Shown one piece after another: positions 9,277-19,699 of a DNA stretch of 64,000 bases. The number at the start of each line of letters is the position of its first letter. Position 1 is the stretch's first letter. This stretch comes from Flavobacteriaceae bacterium (GTDB lineage: Bacteria > Bacteroidota > Bacteroidia > Flavobacteriales > Flavobacteriaceae). The stretch is from assembly GCA_018402135.1 (NCBI GenBank), contig JAGYJF010000002.1:62001-126000 (forward strand), read 5' to 3'. The position numbers and the translations under genes are program-made. Under the pieces are notes generated by a model. The model searched no databases and had not been told where the DNA came from. It worked only from the letters and a program-made list of their open reading frames with translations.

Positions 9277-11682
9277 ATGATTATAAATACCGATTTAGAA
9301 CAGAAAGGAAATCAGTTTCCTAGACAAATTATAAAATATAAGAAAGATGTAGATGTACTTTCCTTTTTCGCCGAAAATGAGGTTGCACTTCAGGTTACTG
9401 TCGTTAGAGATAGTGTACTTAGATTTAGATACGCTACCACAGGAACTTTCGATAAGGATTTTTCTTACGCCATCACCAAATACGCCAGTCGCGGTTATAA
9501 CAAACTCGAGATTGAAGAGCATGAAAATGCGTATCAAATAACCACCTCAAAATTAATTTGTAACATTAATAAGGATGATTTGCGTGTTTCAATTTTTGAT
9601 GCCCAGGATAAAGCACTCATCAACCAAGATGAGATAGGTTTCCATTGGGAAGAAAGTTACGAACACGGTGGCAGTATCGTTAAAATGAGCAAAATGTCCA
9701 ATGAAGGCGAAAGCTATTACGGATTAGGTGACAAGTCGGATCATTTAAACCTCAAAGGCAAACGCTTTCAAAACTGGGCAACCGATTCTTATACCTATGG
9801 AAAAGAAACGGATCCAATTTATAAAGCGATTCCGTTTTTTATCGGTTTGCATCATAAAAAAGCATACGGGATCTTTTTCGATAATTCCTTTCGGTCATTT
9901 TTCGATTTCGCACAAGAAAAGCGAAACGTAACGAGTTTTTGGGCACATGGTGGCGAAATGAATTACTATTTCATTTACGGTCCTGAAATGAATGATGTAA
10001 TTGAAAGTTACACCGATTTAACTGGGAAACCACATTCTCTGCCGCCATTGTGGGCTTTGGGCTTTCATCAATGTAAATGGAGCTATTATCCCGAAAGTAA
10101 GGTTAAAGAAGTGACTTCAACTTTTAGAAAATTAAAAATCCCCTGCGACGCCATTTATTTGGATATCGATTATATGGAAGGTTTTAGATGTTTTACTTGG
10201 AACAAAGAGTATTTCCCAGACCCAAAACGGATGGTGAAAGAATTGGCTGACGATGGCTTTAAAACTGTTGCAATAATCGATCCAGGCATTAAAGTGGATA
10301 AAGATTACTGGGTGTTTCAAGAAGGACTTAAAAACGATTACTTCTGTCGTCGCGCTGATGGACCGTATATGAAAGGTAAAGTTTGGCCAGGTGAATGTTA
10401 TTTCCCAGATTATACCAAGCCAGAAGTTAGAGATTGGTGGTCGGGACTATTTCAAGAACTGATTGAGGAAATAGGAGTAAAGGGCGTTTGGAATGATATG
10501 AATGAACCAGCCGTCATGGAGGTCCCTAATAAAACATTTCCAGACGACGTGCGTCACGATTACGACGGCAATCCATGTAGTCATAGAAAGGCTCATAATA
10601 TTTATGGTATGCAAATGGCGAGAGCTACCTATCACGGATTAAAGAAATTTTGCTATCCAAAACGACCTTTTGTAATAACGCGTTCGGCATATTCTGGCAC
10701 ACAGCGATATACTTCAACTTGGACAGGCGATAATGTAGCGACATGGGAACATTTATGGATTGCCAATATTCAGGTTCAGCGAATGGCCATGTCTGGCTAT
10801 TCGTTTGCAGGTAGCGATATTGGTGGTTTTGCAGAGCAACCATCGGGCGAATTGTTTACACGCTGGATTCAATTGGGTGTTTTTCACCCGTTTTTTAGAG
10901 TGCATTCCTCTGGTGACCACGGTAGTCAAGAACCTTGGTCATTTGATGAAGATGTAACTGATATTGTGAGAAAATTTATTGAGTTACGTTATCAATTACT
11001 TCCCTATTTATACACCGCTTTTTGGAATTATGTTGATCATGGTGCGCCCTTACTAAAATCTTTAGTTTTATACGATCAGGCCGATTCACAAACCCATTAC
11101 AGAACTGATGAGTTTGTTTTTGGAGAACAAATTCTGGTTTGTCCTATACTAGAACCTAATGCCAAAGGGCGGCGTATGTATGTGCCAAAAGGTAAGTGGT
11201 ACAACTATTGGACAAAAGAACGTGTAAAAGGTGGCAAAGAAATGTGGGTTGAGGCCGATATCGATCGCATGCCTATATTTATAAAAGAAGGCGCCATTAT
11301 TCCTGTCTATCCGGTGATGCAATACGTTGATGAAAAGCCTATAGACGAATTAACATTGTCAATTTTCTACAAAGAGGGTAGAGAAGATTCTCAACTCTTT
11401 GATGATGCCCATGATGGTTACGATTATATAAAAGGAAGGTATAGCTTACGAACATTTAAACTTACAGGTAGACCTAATGAATTAATTATTCAACAACACA
11501 AAGAAGGAAAATATATTACCACTTATGAAACCTTTATGTTGAATATACATGGATTACCCTTTAAAATCAAGGAAATTCAAATAGACAATATGAAGATTCC
11601 TTTAGACGCTGTAAAAACAAATGGAAAAAACAGCATGGTAGTTGATAAAAACTTCAATGAAGTTCATATTATAGGAGAATGA
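9277..11682 (+). CDS. GH31 alpha-glucosidase
   Basis: Glycoside hydrolase family 31 enzyme, probably releasing glucose from the non-reducing ends of alpha-glucans or maltooligosaccharides. The 801-residue protein shows the GH31 nucleophile block KGVWNDMNEPAVM (Asp407), the acid/base in STWTGDN (Asp485), DIDYMEGFRCFTWNKEYFPDP and the HPFFRVHSSGDHGSQEPW substrate loop. No signal peptide is seen, so it is likely cytoplasmic and linked to the glycogen genes upstream, from which it is separated by 155 bp and perhaps its own promoter. The exact substrate cannot be read from sequence. Confidence 0.93.
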   Translation: MIINTDLEQKGNQFPRQIIKYKKDVDVLSFFAENEVALQVTVVRDSVLRFRYATTGTFDKDFSYAITKYASRGYNKLEIEEHENAYQITTSKLICNINKDDLRVSIFDAQDKALINQDEIGFHWEESYEHGGSIVKMSKMSNEGESYYGLGDKSDHLNLKGKRFQNWATDSYTYGKETDPIYKAIPFFIGLHHKKAYGIFFDNSFRSFFDFAQEKRNVTSFWAHGGEMNYYFIYGPEMNDVIESYTDLTGKPHSLPPLWALGFHQCKWSYYPESKVKEVTSTFRKLKIPCDAIYLDIDYMEGFRCFTWNKEYFPDPKRMVKELADDGFKTVAIIDPGIKVDKDYWVFQEGLKNDYFCRRADGPYMKGKVWPGECYFPDYTKPEVRDWWSGLFQELIEEIGVKGVWNDMNEPAVMEVPNKTFPDDVRHDYDGNPCSHRKAHNIYGMQMARATYHGLKKFCYPKRPFVITRSAYSGTQRYTSTWTGDNVATWEHLWIANIQVQRMAMSGYSFAGSDIGGFAEQPSGELFTRWIQLGVFHPFFRVHSSGDHGSQEPWSFDEDVTDIVRKFIELRYQLLPYLYTAFWNYVDHGAPLLKSLVLYDQADSQTHYRTDEFVFGEQILVCPILEPNAKGRRMYVPKGKWYNYWTKERVKGGKEMWVEADIDRMPIFIKEGAIIPVYPVMQYVDEKPIDELTLSIFYKEGREDSQLFDDAHDGYDYIKGRYSLRTFKLTGRPNELIIQQHKEGKYITTYETFMLNIHGLPFKIKEIQIDNMKIPLDAVKTNGKNSMVVDKNFNEVHIIGE

Positions 11683-11768
11683 ATTTTATTAATTGATATT
11701 GAGAATAAAAAGATATCTGCATAGATGGCTAAATTTCACTATCTTTAAGTAAATTAAATATAAAGAAC

Positions 11769-12599
11769 ATGTCAATAAAACGATTTATAATACTATTGGG
11801 ATTTTTAGGCCTTTATTTCTCATGTGCCACTAATCCATTTACTGGGAAAAAAACAATGGCCTTGGTTTCTAACGATAGCCTTTTTCCTTCAGCATTTCAG
11901 CAGTATAACCAGTTTTTAACTGAGAACAAAGTATTGACAGGAACGAAAGACTCTGAAATGATTAAACGCGTTGGTGAGCGTATTGCAATCGCCTCTGAAC
12001 GTTGGTTAAATGCCAACGGTTATCAAGGATATTTGAATGATTACAAATGGGAATACAACCTTGTAGATGACCAAACCGTGAATGCGTGGTGTATGCCAAG
12101 TGGAAAAATTGTTTTCTACACAGGCATTTTGGAAGTCGCTCAAAATGAAACTGCAGTCGCTGTAATTATGGGTCATGAAGTAGCGCATGCATTAGCCAAT
12201 CATGGCCAGCAACGAATGAGTGCCGCTTATGTGCAACAAGGCTTAGCATTGGCAGGCAATATAGCTATACAAGACGAGCAAACTAGAAATATTTTTAACC
12301 AATCCTATGGTATTGGTTCTAATGTTTTGGGGATGTTACCTTTTAGCAGAGCTCACGAAACGGAAGCCGATAAAATCGGATTGATACTAACGGCCTTGGC
12401 AGGTTATAATCCGGATGAAGGTGCAGAACTATGGAAGCGAATGGCTGCTAAAGGTGGCGGTCAAGCTCCACCTGAATTTTTAAGCACGCATCCGGCTAAT
12501 GAAACACGAATTAAAGAATTACAGCAATTAGCACCAAAAGCTAAAGAAGAAGCAGCAAAATTTGGCATTACGAGTTTTAGACCCTTGTCACCGCTGTAG
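11769..12599 (+). CDS. M48 family zinc metallopeptidase, putative lipoprotein
   Basis: Peptidase of the BepA/LoiP-like M48B group that in Gram-negatives degrades misfolded outer-membrane proteins. The 276-residue product has an N-terminal signal with a cysteine at about residue 19 (GLYFSCATNPFTGKK), where CATNPFTG is typical of this lipoprotein family. The zinc motif is MGHEVAHALANHG (His136, Glu137, His140); the third ligand is probably the glutamate in RAHETEADKIGL. AYNPDEG/STHPANETRI near the end is also typical. It is flanked downstream by a strong terminator and appears monocistronic. Confidence 0.92.
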   Translation: MSIKRFIILLGFLGLYFSCATNPFTGKKTMALVSNDSLFPSAFQQYNQFLTENKVLTGTKDSEMIKRVGERIAIASERWLNANGYQGYLNDYKWEYNLVDDQTVNAWCMPSGKIVFYTGILEVAQNETAVAVIMGHEVAHALANHGQQRMSAAYVQQGLALAGNIAIQDEQTRNIFNQSYGIGSNVLGMLPFSRAHETEADKIGLILTALAGYNPDEGAELWKRMAAKGGGQAPPEFLSTHPANETRIKELQQLAPKAKEEAAKFGITSFRPLSPL

Positions 12600-12622
12600 T
12601 TTAAAATATTTATTTATCTTTC

Positions 12623-12650
12623 AAGCTGTTCATAAAAGAACAGCTTTTTT
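12623..12650 (+). terminator. Rho-independent terminator after the M48 peptidase
   Basis: Nine-base-pair perfect stem AAGCTGTTC / GAACAGCTT with a six-base loop (ATAAAA), followed by a T run. It ends only 3 bp before the ATG of the next gene, so that gene must either rely on read-through or have a promoter inside this hairpin region. Confidence 0.85.
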
Positions 12651-12653
12651 GTT

Positions 12654-14006
12654 ATGTCAGACTTACCAAAAGGTAGTAAAAAATTGTTAAATGCTTGGGC
12701 ATTTTATGATTGGGCCAATTCTGTTTATCCATTAGTTATTTCTTCAGCAGTGTTTCCAATTTTTTATGGCGCACTTACCATCATTAAAGATGAAGATACA
12801 GGAGCCATAATAAGTGATACAATAAGTTTTTTAGGCTATAATTTTAACAACGACTCCCTCATTAGTTATGTTACAGCAATCAGTTTTTTAGTAATTTCTG
12901 TAATGTCTCCCGTGTTATCTGGAATATCAGACTATATCGGTAACAAGGAATCGTTTATGAAATTTTTCTGCTACCTAGGAGCAATTTCTTGTATTGGACT
13001 GTACTGGTTTTCGTTAGAAAATTTATGGTTTGGTTTGTTGTGCTATTTCTTTGGATTGATTGGCTTTTGGGGAAGTTTGGTATTCTATAATTCATATTTA
13101 CCTGATATTGCTTACCCCGAACAACAAGACCGAATAAGTGCTAAAGGATTTTCATTGGGTTATATTGGTAGCGTTATTCTTTTAGTTGCCAACCTGATCA
13201 TGATTTTAAAATTTGAATGGTTTGGCTTTGAAAATGCTGGTCAACCTACTAGACTGGCCTTTATTCTAGTGGGTGTTTGGTGGATTTTATTTGCGCAGTA
13301 CACCTTTAAATTTTTGCCAACAGGAACTCATGAAGGACAAAAAGTAACAAAATCTGTTTTGTTTTCAGGTTTGAAGGAGCTTAAAAAAATATGGTTGGTT
13401 ATTCAAGAACATAAAATATTGAAAAAATTCATTTCAGCCTTTTTTGTTTATAGCATGGCGGTTCAAACTATAATGATTGCAGCCACTTATTTCGCTATTG
13501 AAGAATTAGATTGGGGAACACAAGATTCCACATTTGGCTTAATTGTAAGTATTTTATTAATTCAATTGATTGCCATTATTGGTGCCAATGCAACAGCCAA
13601 GTTATCTGAGAAAATTGGGAACATTAAAACCTTAATTATAATTATTAGCATGTGGATTGTAATTTGTGGTTTTGCGTATTTTGTAATCACACCAACACAA
13701 TTTTATATAGTTGCTGCCAGTGTTGGTGTGGTTATGGGTGGTATTCAGGCGTTGTCTAGATCTACATATTCTAAACTTATTCCTGAAGATACTTTAGACT
13801 CTGCATCTTATTTTAGCTTTTATGATGTAGCTGAAAAGATTGGTATCGTGATTGGCATGTTTATGTACGGATTTGTGGCCGAACTAACAGGTAGCATGCG
13901 CTATTCAATATTATTTCTAACTATCTTTTTTATAATCGGTTTAATCATTCTAACAACCTTACCAAAAAACACCCTCGTACCACAAGCTAAAATAGAGGAG
14001 GTTTAG
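12654..14006 (+). CDS. MFS transporter, UMF1/Atg22-like family
   Basis: The 450-residue membrane protein has about 12 predicted helices and begins with the UMF1 signature LNAWAFYDWANSVYPLVISSAVFPIFYGAL, shared with the vacuolar amino-acid effluxer Atg22. Other family blocks are VMSPVLSGISDYIG, FYNSYLPDIA, SAKGFSLGYIGSV and GGIQALSRSTYSKLIPEDT (the second conserved loop). The substrate is unknown; efflux of amino acids or sugars is only suggested by the family. The start codon lies immediately after the preceding terminator. Confidence 0.9.
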   Translation: MSDLPKGSKKLLNAWAFYDWANSVYPLVISSAVFPIFYGALTIIKDEDTGAIISDTISFLGYNFNNDSLISYVTAISFLVISVMSPVLSGISDYIGNKESFMKFFCYLGAISCIGLYWFSLENLWFGLLCYFFGLIGFWGSLVFYNSYLPDIAYPEQQDRISAKGFSLGYIGSVILLVANLIMILKFEWFGFENAGQPTRLAFILVGVWWILFAQYTFKFLPTGTHEGQKVTKSVLFSGLKELKKIWLVIQEHKILKKFISAFFVYSMAVQTIMIAATYFAIEELDWGTQDSTFGLIVSILLIQLIAIIGANATAKLSEKIGNIKTLIIIISMWIVICGFAYFVITPTQFYIVAASVGVVMGGIQALSRSTYSKLIPEDTLDSASYFSFYDVAEKIGIVIGMFMYGFVAELTGSMRYSILFLTIFFIIGLIILTTLPKNTLVPQAKIEEV

Positions 14007-14023
14007 GGTATTTTGTTTTGAAA

Positions 14024-14749
14024 TTAATTACTGATAGAACCCGAACCTGCCACTTTTGTGTCTTCCTTTAAAGGGTTTCCTTTGTAACGAATTCCGCCGG
14101 AGCCAGCAACTCTCGCTACAAGATTTTCGTTGCAAACAACGCTTGCATCGCCCGAACCTGCAACAGATACAGTAGTATTATTGGCATTCAAGTCAAACCC
14201 GTGAAAATCGCCTGAGCCTGCAACATCTGCTTCTAAATCTATGGTGTTTCCGGTTAAAGTTAAATCTCCCGAACCAGCAACCTTTGCGGTGGTATTTTGA
14301 GCATCAATAGTCAATTTCACGTCTCCAGAACCCGCTAAAGACACTTTAAAATCATCACTTTTAATAGTACTTTCGCTCCATAAATCTCCAGAGCCAGCCA
14401 ATGAAACTTCAGAAATATCTTTAAACGGAATGGTTACAGTTATGGTTTTATTTCGGCTTGATTGTAAGGAGACATTGTTATCGACTTTAATAATAAGATT
14501 GTTGTTTTTTACTTCAGTAATTATGTGCTCTAACAAATTCGATTCACCTTCAATTTTAATATTTCCTTCTGCGCCAGACACTAAAATGAAATTAAAAGAT
14601 CCTGCGCATTTTATGCCATCATAATCTGATGTTGTTCTTGTAATGCTAGTCATCTCGCCAGTACCTTTTATTTTATTATTGCCCCAAAACTGAGCTTGAA
14701 CGTTAACCGCTAACATCAAAGCAAAACTTACTAATACTAATTTTTTCAT
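14024..14749 (-). CDS. Head GIN domain (DUF2807) protein, exported
   Basis: The 241-residue protein has a signal peptide (MKKLVLVSFALMLAVNVQAQF) and a body built from repeats of AGSGD with beta-strand-like spacers every 18-22 residues: LAGSGDLWSES, LAGSGDVKLTI, VAGSGDLTLTG, VAGSGDFHGFD, VAGSGDASVVC, VAGSGGIRYKG, VAGSGSIS. This is the Bacteroidota head GIN / DUF2807 pattern, predicted to fold as a right-handed beta-solenoid at the cell surface or in the periplasm. Function is unknown. It is last in the minus-strand operon led by an ECF sigma factor, 63 bp after the preceding gene. Confidence 0.85.
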   Translation of the reverse strand: MKKLVLVSFALMLAVNVQAQFWGNNKIKGTGEMTSITRTTSDYDGIKCAGSFNFILVSGAEGNIKIEGESNLLEHIITEVKNNNLIIKVDNNVSLQSSRNKTITVTIPFKDISEVSLAGSGDLWSESTIKSDDFKVSLAGSGDVKLTIDAQNTTAKVAGSGDLTLTGNTIDLEADVAGSGDFHGFDLNANNTTVSVAGSGDASVVCNENLVARVAGSGGIRYKGNPLKEDTKVAGSGSISN

Positions 14750-14812
14750 TTTTTCTAAATTTAAGTGTTCGATTTTTGATTGGTTCTCCGAAGCTTTAAA
14801 AGCGTAGGAGCA

Positions 14813-15898
14813 TTAATTTTCTTTAAAAGTTACACTGCCATAATCGGAATTGATAACAACATTGTTACGCGTATTGCTGTTTTTTACATAACCTTCGTAA
14901 TATTTACTAAAAGATTCTACACGCTTCTTATCAAAATTGAAAGTATCTGGATGCTTAAGGGAAGCGTATTCCAAGTCTATTTTAAAATTAAATTCATAAT
15001 CTTGATGATAACCAATGGTGATACCAACATAATCGGCATTAATTTTAACCATTTCTGCATTAGTTCCCAATTTATCAACTTTTAAAGAGCCGTAATCGGC
15101 TTCTATTTCTAAGCTTTTGTAAACATTTCCGAGTCTTACGGTAAGATAATCACCGTTACCTTTAACATGGTTAACATCGTTAGCGGTAAATGAACCGTAA
15201 TCGCAGTTATAATTTAGTCTTTCAGCAATTTCTATTACCGATTTTGTATAATCGGCAACCACGTCTAGCATTTTGGTTTTTCCAACGGTAAAACTACTGT
15301 AATCGGCATCTATTTTCCCTGTGTTTATATATTCGAAATAAGAATTATTGGTGTAGTCAAAAGTTAATAAATTGTTTTCGGCTAAGAGTTCCTTGGTCGT
15401 AATTTTGCCATAATCACAGTTAATGGTTGCTTTTCCTTCAAGCGTATCTACGTAAATACTACCATAACTATTGTCAAGATTTATGCTGTTTGTGATTGGT
15501 AATTTAATGGTGTAGTTGATTTCGAGATTTACATTATTGTTGTTACCCCAATTCCACCAACTGCTTGAATTTCTCTTCTTAATATTGGTTTTGGCAGTTA
15601 CTAAGCTCGCAGTATTGGTAAAATCGATGTTTATATCGTCTAATCTTTCTTTTACCTTATCAGGACTGTTTCCATTGGTTTTTATGTGAACCTCAATTAA
15701 AACTTTATTACCAGTATAGGTGGCAATGTTAATACTTCCATAACTATTGTTGACCTTCAAAAGTGCATCGCTATTGACGGTAAACTCCTTATTAATTGTT
15801 TTTTCTTCGGTATGTTTGCCCTTCCAGTTTTCGTGAGCATTGATAGCACTTATGCTAATGAAAAATGCCAAACATATTTTAAATAATTGCGCTTTCAT
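14813..15898 (-). CDS. DUF4097-like beta-solenoid protein, exported
   Basis: The 361-residue product starts with a signal peptide (MKAQLFKICLAFFISISAINA). It then shows a repeating DYGS-type motif about every 20-30 residues (NNSYGSINI, DNSYGSIYV, NCDYGKITT, DADYSSFTV, NCDYGSFTA, EADYGSLKV, NADYVGITI, NSDYGSVTF), as in DUF4097-type putative adhesins that form beta-solenoids. No catalytic residues are apparent. Its start overlaps the end of the putative anti-sigma gene by 20 bp, so translation is probably coupled. It is likely an envelope component controlled by the sigma factor upstream. Confidence 0.7.
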   Translation of the reverse strand: MKAQLFKICLAFFISISAINAHENWKGKHTEEKTINKEFTVNSDALLKVNNSYGSINIATYTGNKVLIEVHIKTNGNSPDKVKERLDDINIDFTNTASLVTAKTNIKKRNSSSWWNWGNNNNVNLEINYTIKLPITNSINLDNSYGSIYVDTLEGKATINCDYGKITTKELLAENNLLTFDYTNNSYFEYINTGKIDADYSSFTVGKTKMLDVVADYTKSVIEIAERLNYNCDYGSFTANDVNHVKGNGDYLTVRLGNVYKSLEIEADYGSLKVDKLGTNAEMVKINADYVGITIGYHQDYEFNFKIDLEYASLKHPDTFNFDKKRVESFSKYYEGYVKNSNTRNNVVINSDYGSVTFKEN

Positions 15899-16433
15899 TG
15901 GATTGATTGTTTAAGTTGTTAATATTTTCAATTTGTTCTAATACGTTTTGTAAAATTTCTATTCTACTTTGAAAGTTGCTGATCATGGCATAAATCACGC
16001 GCTTGTCTTGACCACTATTTTCTAAATCTGTTTTAAGCGTTTCGTATTCTTTTTCAAGAGACGATAGTTGTTTTAAAGCATCGTTAATTAAAATTTCGGT
16101 TTCAGGCGTGCGTTGCTCGTTAATTTTATTTAATTCGGTAGCGATTGTTTGCGTAAAAAAATCTTGGGTGTTCGACATTTCTTCTGAAACACTTGCCAAA
16201 TCAGATTCTGTTGAACCTTGATAAAACACCACAAAAAGACCTAAACAGATAATAATACTTGCAGCGACCGCTATTATTGGTTGTAAAAACCTAATCCCAA
16301 AAGTGGATCCTTTAGAAATTGATGTACTGTTCAGTCTTTCTAAAAACCGCATTTCGTGTCCATCGGCTGGTTGCTCAATATCGAACTCAGCCGAAAGATT
16401 TTTGAACATATTTTTAAGTGGATCTTGATTCAT
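15879..16433 (-). CDS. Putative anti-sigma factor, single-pass membrane protein
   Basis: This 184-residue protein has a cytoplasmic N-terminus (MNQDPLKNMFKNLSAEFDIEQPADGHEMRFLERLN), one transmembrane helix (about residues 46-68, FLQPIIAVAASIIICLGLFVVFY) and a C-terminal region rich in charged heptads (TEILINDALKQLSSLEKEYETLKTDLENS), probably coiled coil. It follows the ECF sigma gene by 12 bp on the same strand, and the PADGHEMRFLERL start is a recurring feature of flavobacterial proteins in this position. No zinc-binding HxxxCxxC anti-sigma motif is visible, so the role is inferred from position and topology. Confidence 0.6.
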   Translation of the reverse strand: MNQDPLKNMFKNLSAEFDIEQPADGHEMRFLERLNSTSISKGSTFGIRFLQPIIAVAASIIICLGLFVVFYQGSTESDLASVSEEMSNTQDFFTQTIATELNKINEQRTPETEILINDALKQLSSLEKEYETLKTDLENSGQDKRVIYAMISNFQSRIEILQNVLEQIENINNLNNQSNESAII

Positions 16434-16445
16434 AATCTCTAATTT

Positions 16446-17018
16446 TTAACAGGCATGCTGCAATTTTTTCTTCAAACTAGCTTTGGCTCTTGATAGCAAT
16501 GTGCGACAATTGGCATAACTAATATTTAAAATTTCGCACATTTCATCGTAATCATAACCTTCAATATAATATAGTGTTAAAGCCATCTCATAACTTTCTT
16601 TAATGCTGGCTAAGCTAGTCTTTAAAGTGCTGTTTTTGATGTTTTTATATGAACTACCGTTTTGTGTTTCAAATGCTTCTTCAAGATTGGTGTCATCTTC
16701 AATTTTATATAAAACTTTATCAATACCAACTTCTATATGATTTTGTTCACGTTTGTAATATGAGATACTATTGTTTACCACAATACGCTTCAGCCACGAA
16801 CCAAAAGTCTCAGCATTTTTAAGATCGTTTAGCTTTGAAAAAGCCGTTAAAAACGATTCTTGCATAATGTCTTCAGCGATAAAACTGTCCTTTACAATTC
16901 TAAATGATACATTATACATAGCTTTGCAATAATTGTTGTACAACATCATCTGCGACTTACGGTCACCTTTTTTGCAGCTCTTGATGAGTTCTTTTATATT
17001 TTGGTTGGTTGTTGACAA
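16446..17018 (-). CDS. ECF-type RNA polymerase sigma factor
   Basis: The 190-residue sigma-70 family protein has region 2 (FRIVKDSFIAEDIMQESFLTAFSKLNDLKNAETFGSWLKRIVVNNSISYYKRE, about residues 40-93) and region 4 with helix-turn-helix (YYIEGYDYDEMCEILNISYANCRTLLSRAKASLKKKL, C-terminal 40 residues). It has no region 3, as expected of ECF factors. It leads a four-gene minus-strand operon with a probable membrane anti-sigma factor and two beta-solenoid envelope proteins, which suggests an envelope-stress or surface-remodelling regulon. Its own promoter must lie in 17019-17248, shared with lon on the other strand. Confidence 0.93.
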   Translation of the reverse strand: MSTTNQNIKELIKSCKKGDRKSQMMLYNNYCKAMYNVSFRIVKDSFIAEDIMQESFLTAFSKLNDLKNAETFGSWLKRIVVNNSISYYKREQNHIEVGIDKVLYKIEDDTNLEEAFETQNGSSYKNIKNSTLKTSLASIKESYEMALTLYYIEGYDYDEMCEILNISYANCRTLLSRAKASLKKKLQHAC

Positions 17019-17248
17019 AACAATAATTGTTTGGTATAAAGATGAAGTTATACAATCTTTGTTACACTTTTAAATATTTTTTTTTCGTTTTATAAGTTGT
17101 AGTGGCATAACTATTGAACTTAACCAATGGTATTCAAATCAATTTATCAATCTAAAATATTGATATACATTAAATTGAATATTTTTACAAACAAATATAA
17201 AAATTGCATTCTGCTTTTTACAAATGACAGAATGACCTTAAATAAACT

Positions 17249-19699
17249 ATGGCTAAATCTAATTTTATAAGTCTTGACAGTTTGTCATTTCAGGATTTTG
17301 ATGAAAATTCAGAGTTAATCCCGTTAATGACTCCAGAAGACGAAGCGGAAATAAACAACGAAATATTACCAAACGCACTACCAATTCTACCGTTGCGAAA
17401 CACCGTATTGTTTCCTGGTGTGGTAATTCCAATCACGGCTGGAAGAGACAAATCTATCAAATTGATAAATGACGCTAACAAAGGCGGGAAAGTAATAGGG
17501 GTGGTGGCTCAAAAAGATGTCGATGTTGAAGATCCCGGAATCAATGACATATATAGAACTGGTACAGTAGCGCGCATTTTAAAAGTGCTAAAAATGCCAG
17601 ATGGCAATACTACGATTATTATTCAGGGTAAAAAGCGCTTCGAGGTTAACGAGATTACCACAGAAAAACCATATATCACAGCAACCATAAAAGAAGTTCC
17701 AGAGGCAAAACCAGCAACCGATAATAAGGAGTTTTCGGCAATTATTGATTCAATAAAAGACTTGGCGCTTCAAATTATAAAAGAAAGTCCTAATATTCCA
17801 ACTGAGGCTACTTTCGCTATTAAAAATATTGAAAGTAATTCCTTTTTGGTCAACTTTGTGTCGTCTAATATGAATCTCTTGGTCAAGGAAAAACAAGAGT
17901 TATTAGAGATAAATGATCTGCAAGCACGCGCAATGGCAACGCTCAAATATATGACTATTGAATTTCAAAAATTAGAATTGAAAAACGATATACAGTCTAA
18001 GGTTCAAAGCGATATCAACCAGCAACAACGCGAGTATTTTCTGCATCAGCAAATGAAAACCATTCAAGAAGAATTGGGTGGTGTTTCTTACGACGAAGAA
18101 ATTGAAGAAATGCAAGAACGTGCTAATAAAAAACGTTGGACTTCAGAGGTTGAACTGCATTTTAATAAAGAATTGGCCAAGCTGCAGCGTATGAATCCGC
18201 AGGTCGCTGAATATTCGATTCAACGAAATTATTTGGATTTGTATCTGGATTTACCTTGGAATGAATACAGCAAAGATAAATTCGATTTAAAACGCGCCAT
18301 GCGTATTCTAGATCGCGATCACTACGGATTAGAAGACGTTAAAAAACGTATTATTGAATATTTGGCAGTTTTAAAACTTCGAAATGATATGAAGTCGCCT
18401 ATTTTATGCTTTTATGGTCCACCAGGCGTTGGTAAAACTTCTTTGGGTAAATCCATTGCAGAAGCTTTGGGTAGAGAATATGTACGCATGTCCTTAGGTG
18501 GTTTGCGAGATGAAGCCGAAATTAGAGGTCACCGAAAAACCTATATAGGCGCAATGCCAGGTAGAATTTTACAGAACCTTAAAAAAGCGCAAACCTCAAA
18601 TCCTGTGTTTGTTTTAGATGAAATTGATAAGCTGTCAAATTCGCATCAAGGAGATCCGTCGTCTGCCATGCTTGAAGTTTTAGATCCGGAGCAGAACAAT
18701 GATTTTTACGATAACTTTTTAGAAGTAGGTTTTGATTTGTCTAAGGTCATGTTTATTGCCACATCCAACAGTTTAAATACCATTCAACCTGCTTTACGAG
18801 ACAGAATGGAAGTAATTAATGTTACAGGTTACACCATTGAAGAAAAGGTAGAAATAGCCAAACGTCACTTACTTCCGAAGCAATTAAAAGAGCACGGACT
18901 CAAATCAAGTCATTTAAAAATAGCCAAACCACAATTGGAAAAAATTGTAGAAGGTTATACGCGTGAGTCAGGTGTAAGAGGTTTGGAAAAGCAAATTGCT
19001 AAAATGGTAAGGCATGCCGCCAAAAACATTGCCATGGAAGAAGCCTACAATATTAAGGTGACTAACCAAGATATTATATCTGTTTTAGGCACTCCAAAGT
19101 TAGAACGCGATAAATACGAAAACAACAATGTTGCTGGGGTTGTTACTGGATTAGCATGGACCAGCGTTGGGGGTGATATTTTATTTATTGAATCCATTCT
19201 TTCAAAGGGCAAAGGCACACTCAATATTACTGGTAATCTTGGTAAAGTAATGAAAGAGTCGGCTACCATAGCGATGGAATACATTAAGTCCAACGCTGAT
19301 GAATTTGGAATAGATTCTGAAGTATTCGAGAAGTACAATGTGCATATTCACGTGCCAGAAGGAGCAACACCAAAAGATGGTCCGAGTGCTGGAGTCACAA
19401 TGTTAACCTCATTGGTATCCTTGTTTACACAACGCAAAGTTAAAAGCAGTTTAGCCATGACAGGTGAAATTACTTTAAGGGGAAAGGTGTTGCCAGTTGG
19501 TGGCATAAAAGAAAAAATTCTAGCCGCGAAACGCGCACGCATCAAAGAGATTTTATTGTGTGAAGAAAACCGAAGTGATATTGCCGAAATAAAAGCAGAT
19601 TATTTAAAAGGGCTTACCTTTCATTATGTGAGTGATATGAGTGAAGTGTTAAAATTGGCACTTACCGATCAGAAGGTTAAAAATGCTAAAACTTTGTAA
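17249..19699 (+). CDS. lon: ATP-dependent protease La (Lon)
   Basis: Cytoplasmic AAA+ serine protease that removes misfolded and regulatory proteins. The 816 residues comprise the substrate-binding N domain ([19 protein letters not shown] at about 45), AAA+ module with Walker A GPPGVGKT (390-397) and Walker [10 protein letters not shown], and the protease domain with catalytic Ser713 ([11 protein letters not shown]) and Lys756 ([13 protein letters not shown]). Serine-lysine spacing (43 residues) equals that of E. coli Lon. An acidic N-terminal extension of about 40 residues precedes the N domain. It stands alone, divergent from the ECF operon. Confidence 0.97.
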   Translation: MAKSNFISLDSLSFQDFDENSELIPLMTPEDEAEINNEILPNALPILPLRNTVLFPGVVIPITAGRDKSIKLINDANKGGKVIGVVAQKDVDVEDPGINDIYRTGTVARILKVLKMPDGNTTIIIQGKKRFEVNEITTEKPYITATIKEVPEAKPATDNKEFSAIIDSIKDLALQIIKESPNIPTEATFAIKNIESNSFLVNFVSSNMNLLVKEKQELLEINDLQARAMATLKYMTIEFQKLELKNDIQSKVQSDINQQQREYFLHQQMKTIQEELGGVSYDEEIEEMQERANKKRWTSEVELHFNKELAKLQRMNPQVAEYSIQRNYLDLYLDLPWNEYSKDKFDLKRAMRILDRDHYGLEDVKKRIIEYLAVLKLRNDMKSPILCFYGPPGVGKTSLGKSIAEALGREYVRMSLGGLRDEAEIRGHRKTYIGAMPGRILQNLKKAQTSNPVFVLDEIDKLSNSHQGDPSSAMLEVLDPEQNNDFYDNFLEVGFDLSKVMFIATSNSLNTIQPALRDRMEVINVTGYTIEEKVEIAKRHLLPKQLKEHGLKSSHLKIAKPQLEKIVEGYTRESGVRGLEKQIAKMVRHAAKNIAMEEAYNIKVTNQDIISVLGTPKLERDKYENNNVAGVVTGLAWTSVGGDILFIESILSKGKGTLNITGNLGKVMKESATIAMEYIKSNADEFGIDSEVFEKYNVHIHVPEGATPKDGPSAGVTMLTSLVSLFTQRKVKSSLAMTGEITLRGKVLPVGGIKEKILAAKRARIKEILLCEENRSDIAEIKADYLKGLTFHYVSDMSEVLKLALTDQKVKNAKTL

